Of a DNA stretch of 64,000 bases, positions 63,172 through 64,000 are shown piece by piece; within the stretch, counting starts at the first letter, position 1, and the number at the start of each line of letters is the position of its first letter. Made by a program: the position numbers and the translations under genes. The notes under the pieces are model-generated. The model saw only the letters and a list, made by a program, of their open reading frames with translations. It did no database searches and was not told the DNA's origin. Origin of the DNA: Adineta vaga (taxonomy: Eukaryota > Rotifera); assembly GCA_021613535.1 (NCBI GenBank), contig CP075497.1, positions 9,424,001 through 9,488,000 of the forward strand, written 5' to 3'.

Positions 63172-64000
63172 TTATTTTTAATAGAAGTATTTCGATCAAA
63201 GAAAAATTAATTGATTTAATACGGAAACAGATTTTACTCTAGGCATTTCCGTTATTATTACAATCACTTATTTTTCACTATAGAATATTATTCTTTAGTC
63301 TTTTCCCAAAGTCTTTCACAGAAATCTCATCTAACATATATATATATAAATACATGATGTAATCTTTTCATTTATTTTATTTAGATTAAAAAAAAAGGAA
63401 CTTGACTGTTGATGATGTAATAACATTCACTTATGGAAGTGACAAAAAATGTTGACATATGTTCATAACTCTACTAAAGATAAGTCTTTAAGAAATAGTT
63501 TTTATACATCTGTTTATTTATCAATCAATCTTAGTAATATTTATCAAATGAATACTTCGAAACTACGATTATCTATATATTTGTTTTTTTTAATACATTA
63601 CTACTTATCCCACTGAGAAATATCATATATACCAAGGGTGCTATTTTTGGGAATGTATTTTCTAACGATATAGCTGCTTATCATTAGAAAGTATCGAACG
63701 GAAAAATCTAGAAAAGTAATCTTTCTTTTGTGTGTGTGTGTGTGTGTGTAAAATCTTTTGAGAATAATGTTTGACGTAAGATATCGTTTCCTTTTTTTTT
63801 CATTAATGAAAAGGGTCTTTTATTATTCATATACAGTATAACACAGTAGGAGATAGAATAGATTATTCATTGTATGATGCAGATGGTAACTGACATATCC
63901 TTCTGTCTTACTTCGATATGCTCGAAATAATCTGCAATTAAAATCGTATTCTTCTCTCTCCATGTACAAATTGGAGAAATTGTTTTTTATTTAACAAAGA
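63172..64000. other. terminal stretch, mostly non-coding
   Basis: Contains a TG microsatellite at about 63729-63750. A possible exon at 63837-63885 lies between an AG acceptor and a GTAACT donor and reads YNTVGDRIDYSLYDAD; it is too short to call with confidence and could belong to a gene continuing past the window. Confidence 0.3.
63729..63750. repeat. TG microsatellite
   Basis: Uninterrupted TG dinucleotide run of about 11 units. Simple repeat. Confidence 0.8.

Overview
The window is eukaryotic nuclear DNA and most likely comes from a bdelloid rotifer. It is AT-rich, and its protein-coding genes are cut by many very short GT-AG introns (mostly 45-75 nt). It mixes clear animal genes (NK6 homeobox, nicastrin, spastin, TARBP1, eIF3c, AGPAT, FAM8A1, a TMEM17/216-type ciliary protein, an Na,K-ATPase-family alpha subunit) with at least one gene that looks bacterial in sequence but carries introns (a GH13 alpha-amylase) and a second suspected one (an extracellular repeat protein). 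Several genes have a pyrimidine-rich AG acceptor a few bases before the ATG with no coding exon upstream, as expected for 5'-UTR introns or spliced-leader addition. The bdelloid assignment is an inference.

Layout. 1-2197: NK6-class homeobox gene (+), 5' end cut by the window. 2607-3137: transition-zone membrane protein (-). 4892-6973: intronless nicastrin (+). 7683-9466: type II membrane protein with an extracellular bacterial-like domain (+). 10233-12503: myosin-tail (TH1) domain protein without a motor (+). 13126-17037: P-type ATPase alpha subunit of the Na,K/H,K class (+). 17650-19964: spastin (+). 19965-22233: low-complexity intergenic DNA. 22234-24344: GH13 amylase (+). 24970-25659: decayed LamG-domain fragment (-). 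26252-27382: FAM8A1-like RDD protein (+). 27501-28098: FAM177-like protein (+). 28765-29298: unrecognised protein (-). 30992-32459 and 32679-34258: tandem pair of AGPAT acyltransferases (-). 34440-40091: TARBP1 tRNA methyltransferase (-). 40633-56473: cluster of five related genes on the + strand. 57282-57524: short secreted cationic protein (+). 57879-61461: eIF3c (+). 61462-64000: mostly non-coding, with one or two orphan exons.

The most unusual part is the 16-kb cluster at 40.6-56.5 kb. Its members share exon lengths and phases. Each carries a divergent domain that I read as the N-terminal DNA-binding half of a Rel-homology (NF-kB/NFAT-type) region, with no IPT dimerisation domain after it. 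Four of the five also carry an N-terminal module I do not recognise. Copies 1, 2 and 3 look intact. Copy 4 is decayed. Copy 5 has a single 1-nt frameshift inside the Rel-like domain. This looks like a lineage-specific, birth-and-death family of candidate transcription factors.

Other points of interest are: an ATPase whose third sodium site and M5 serine are replaced (lysine in M5, as in H,K-ATPases); the amylase with a possible mitochondrial presequence on its own 5' exon; nicastrin with DYSAS in place of DYIGS; and apparent 1-nt frameshifts in both eIF3c and Rel-like copy 5, which could be assembly errors. All exon models were read by eye from reading frame, phase and splice consensus; no alignment or search was run.
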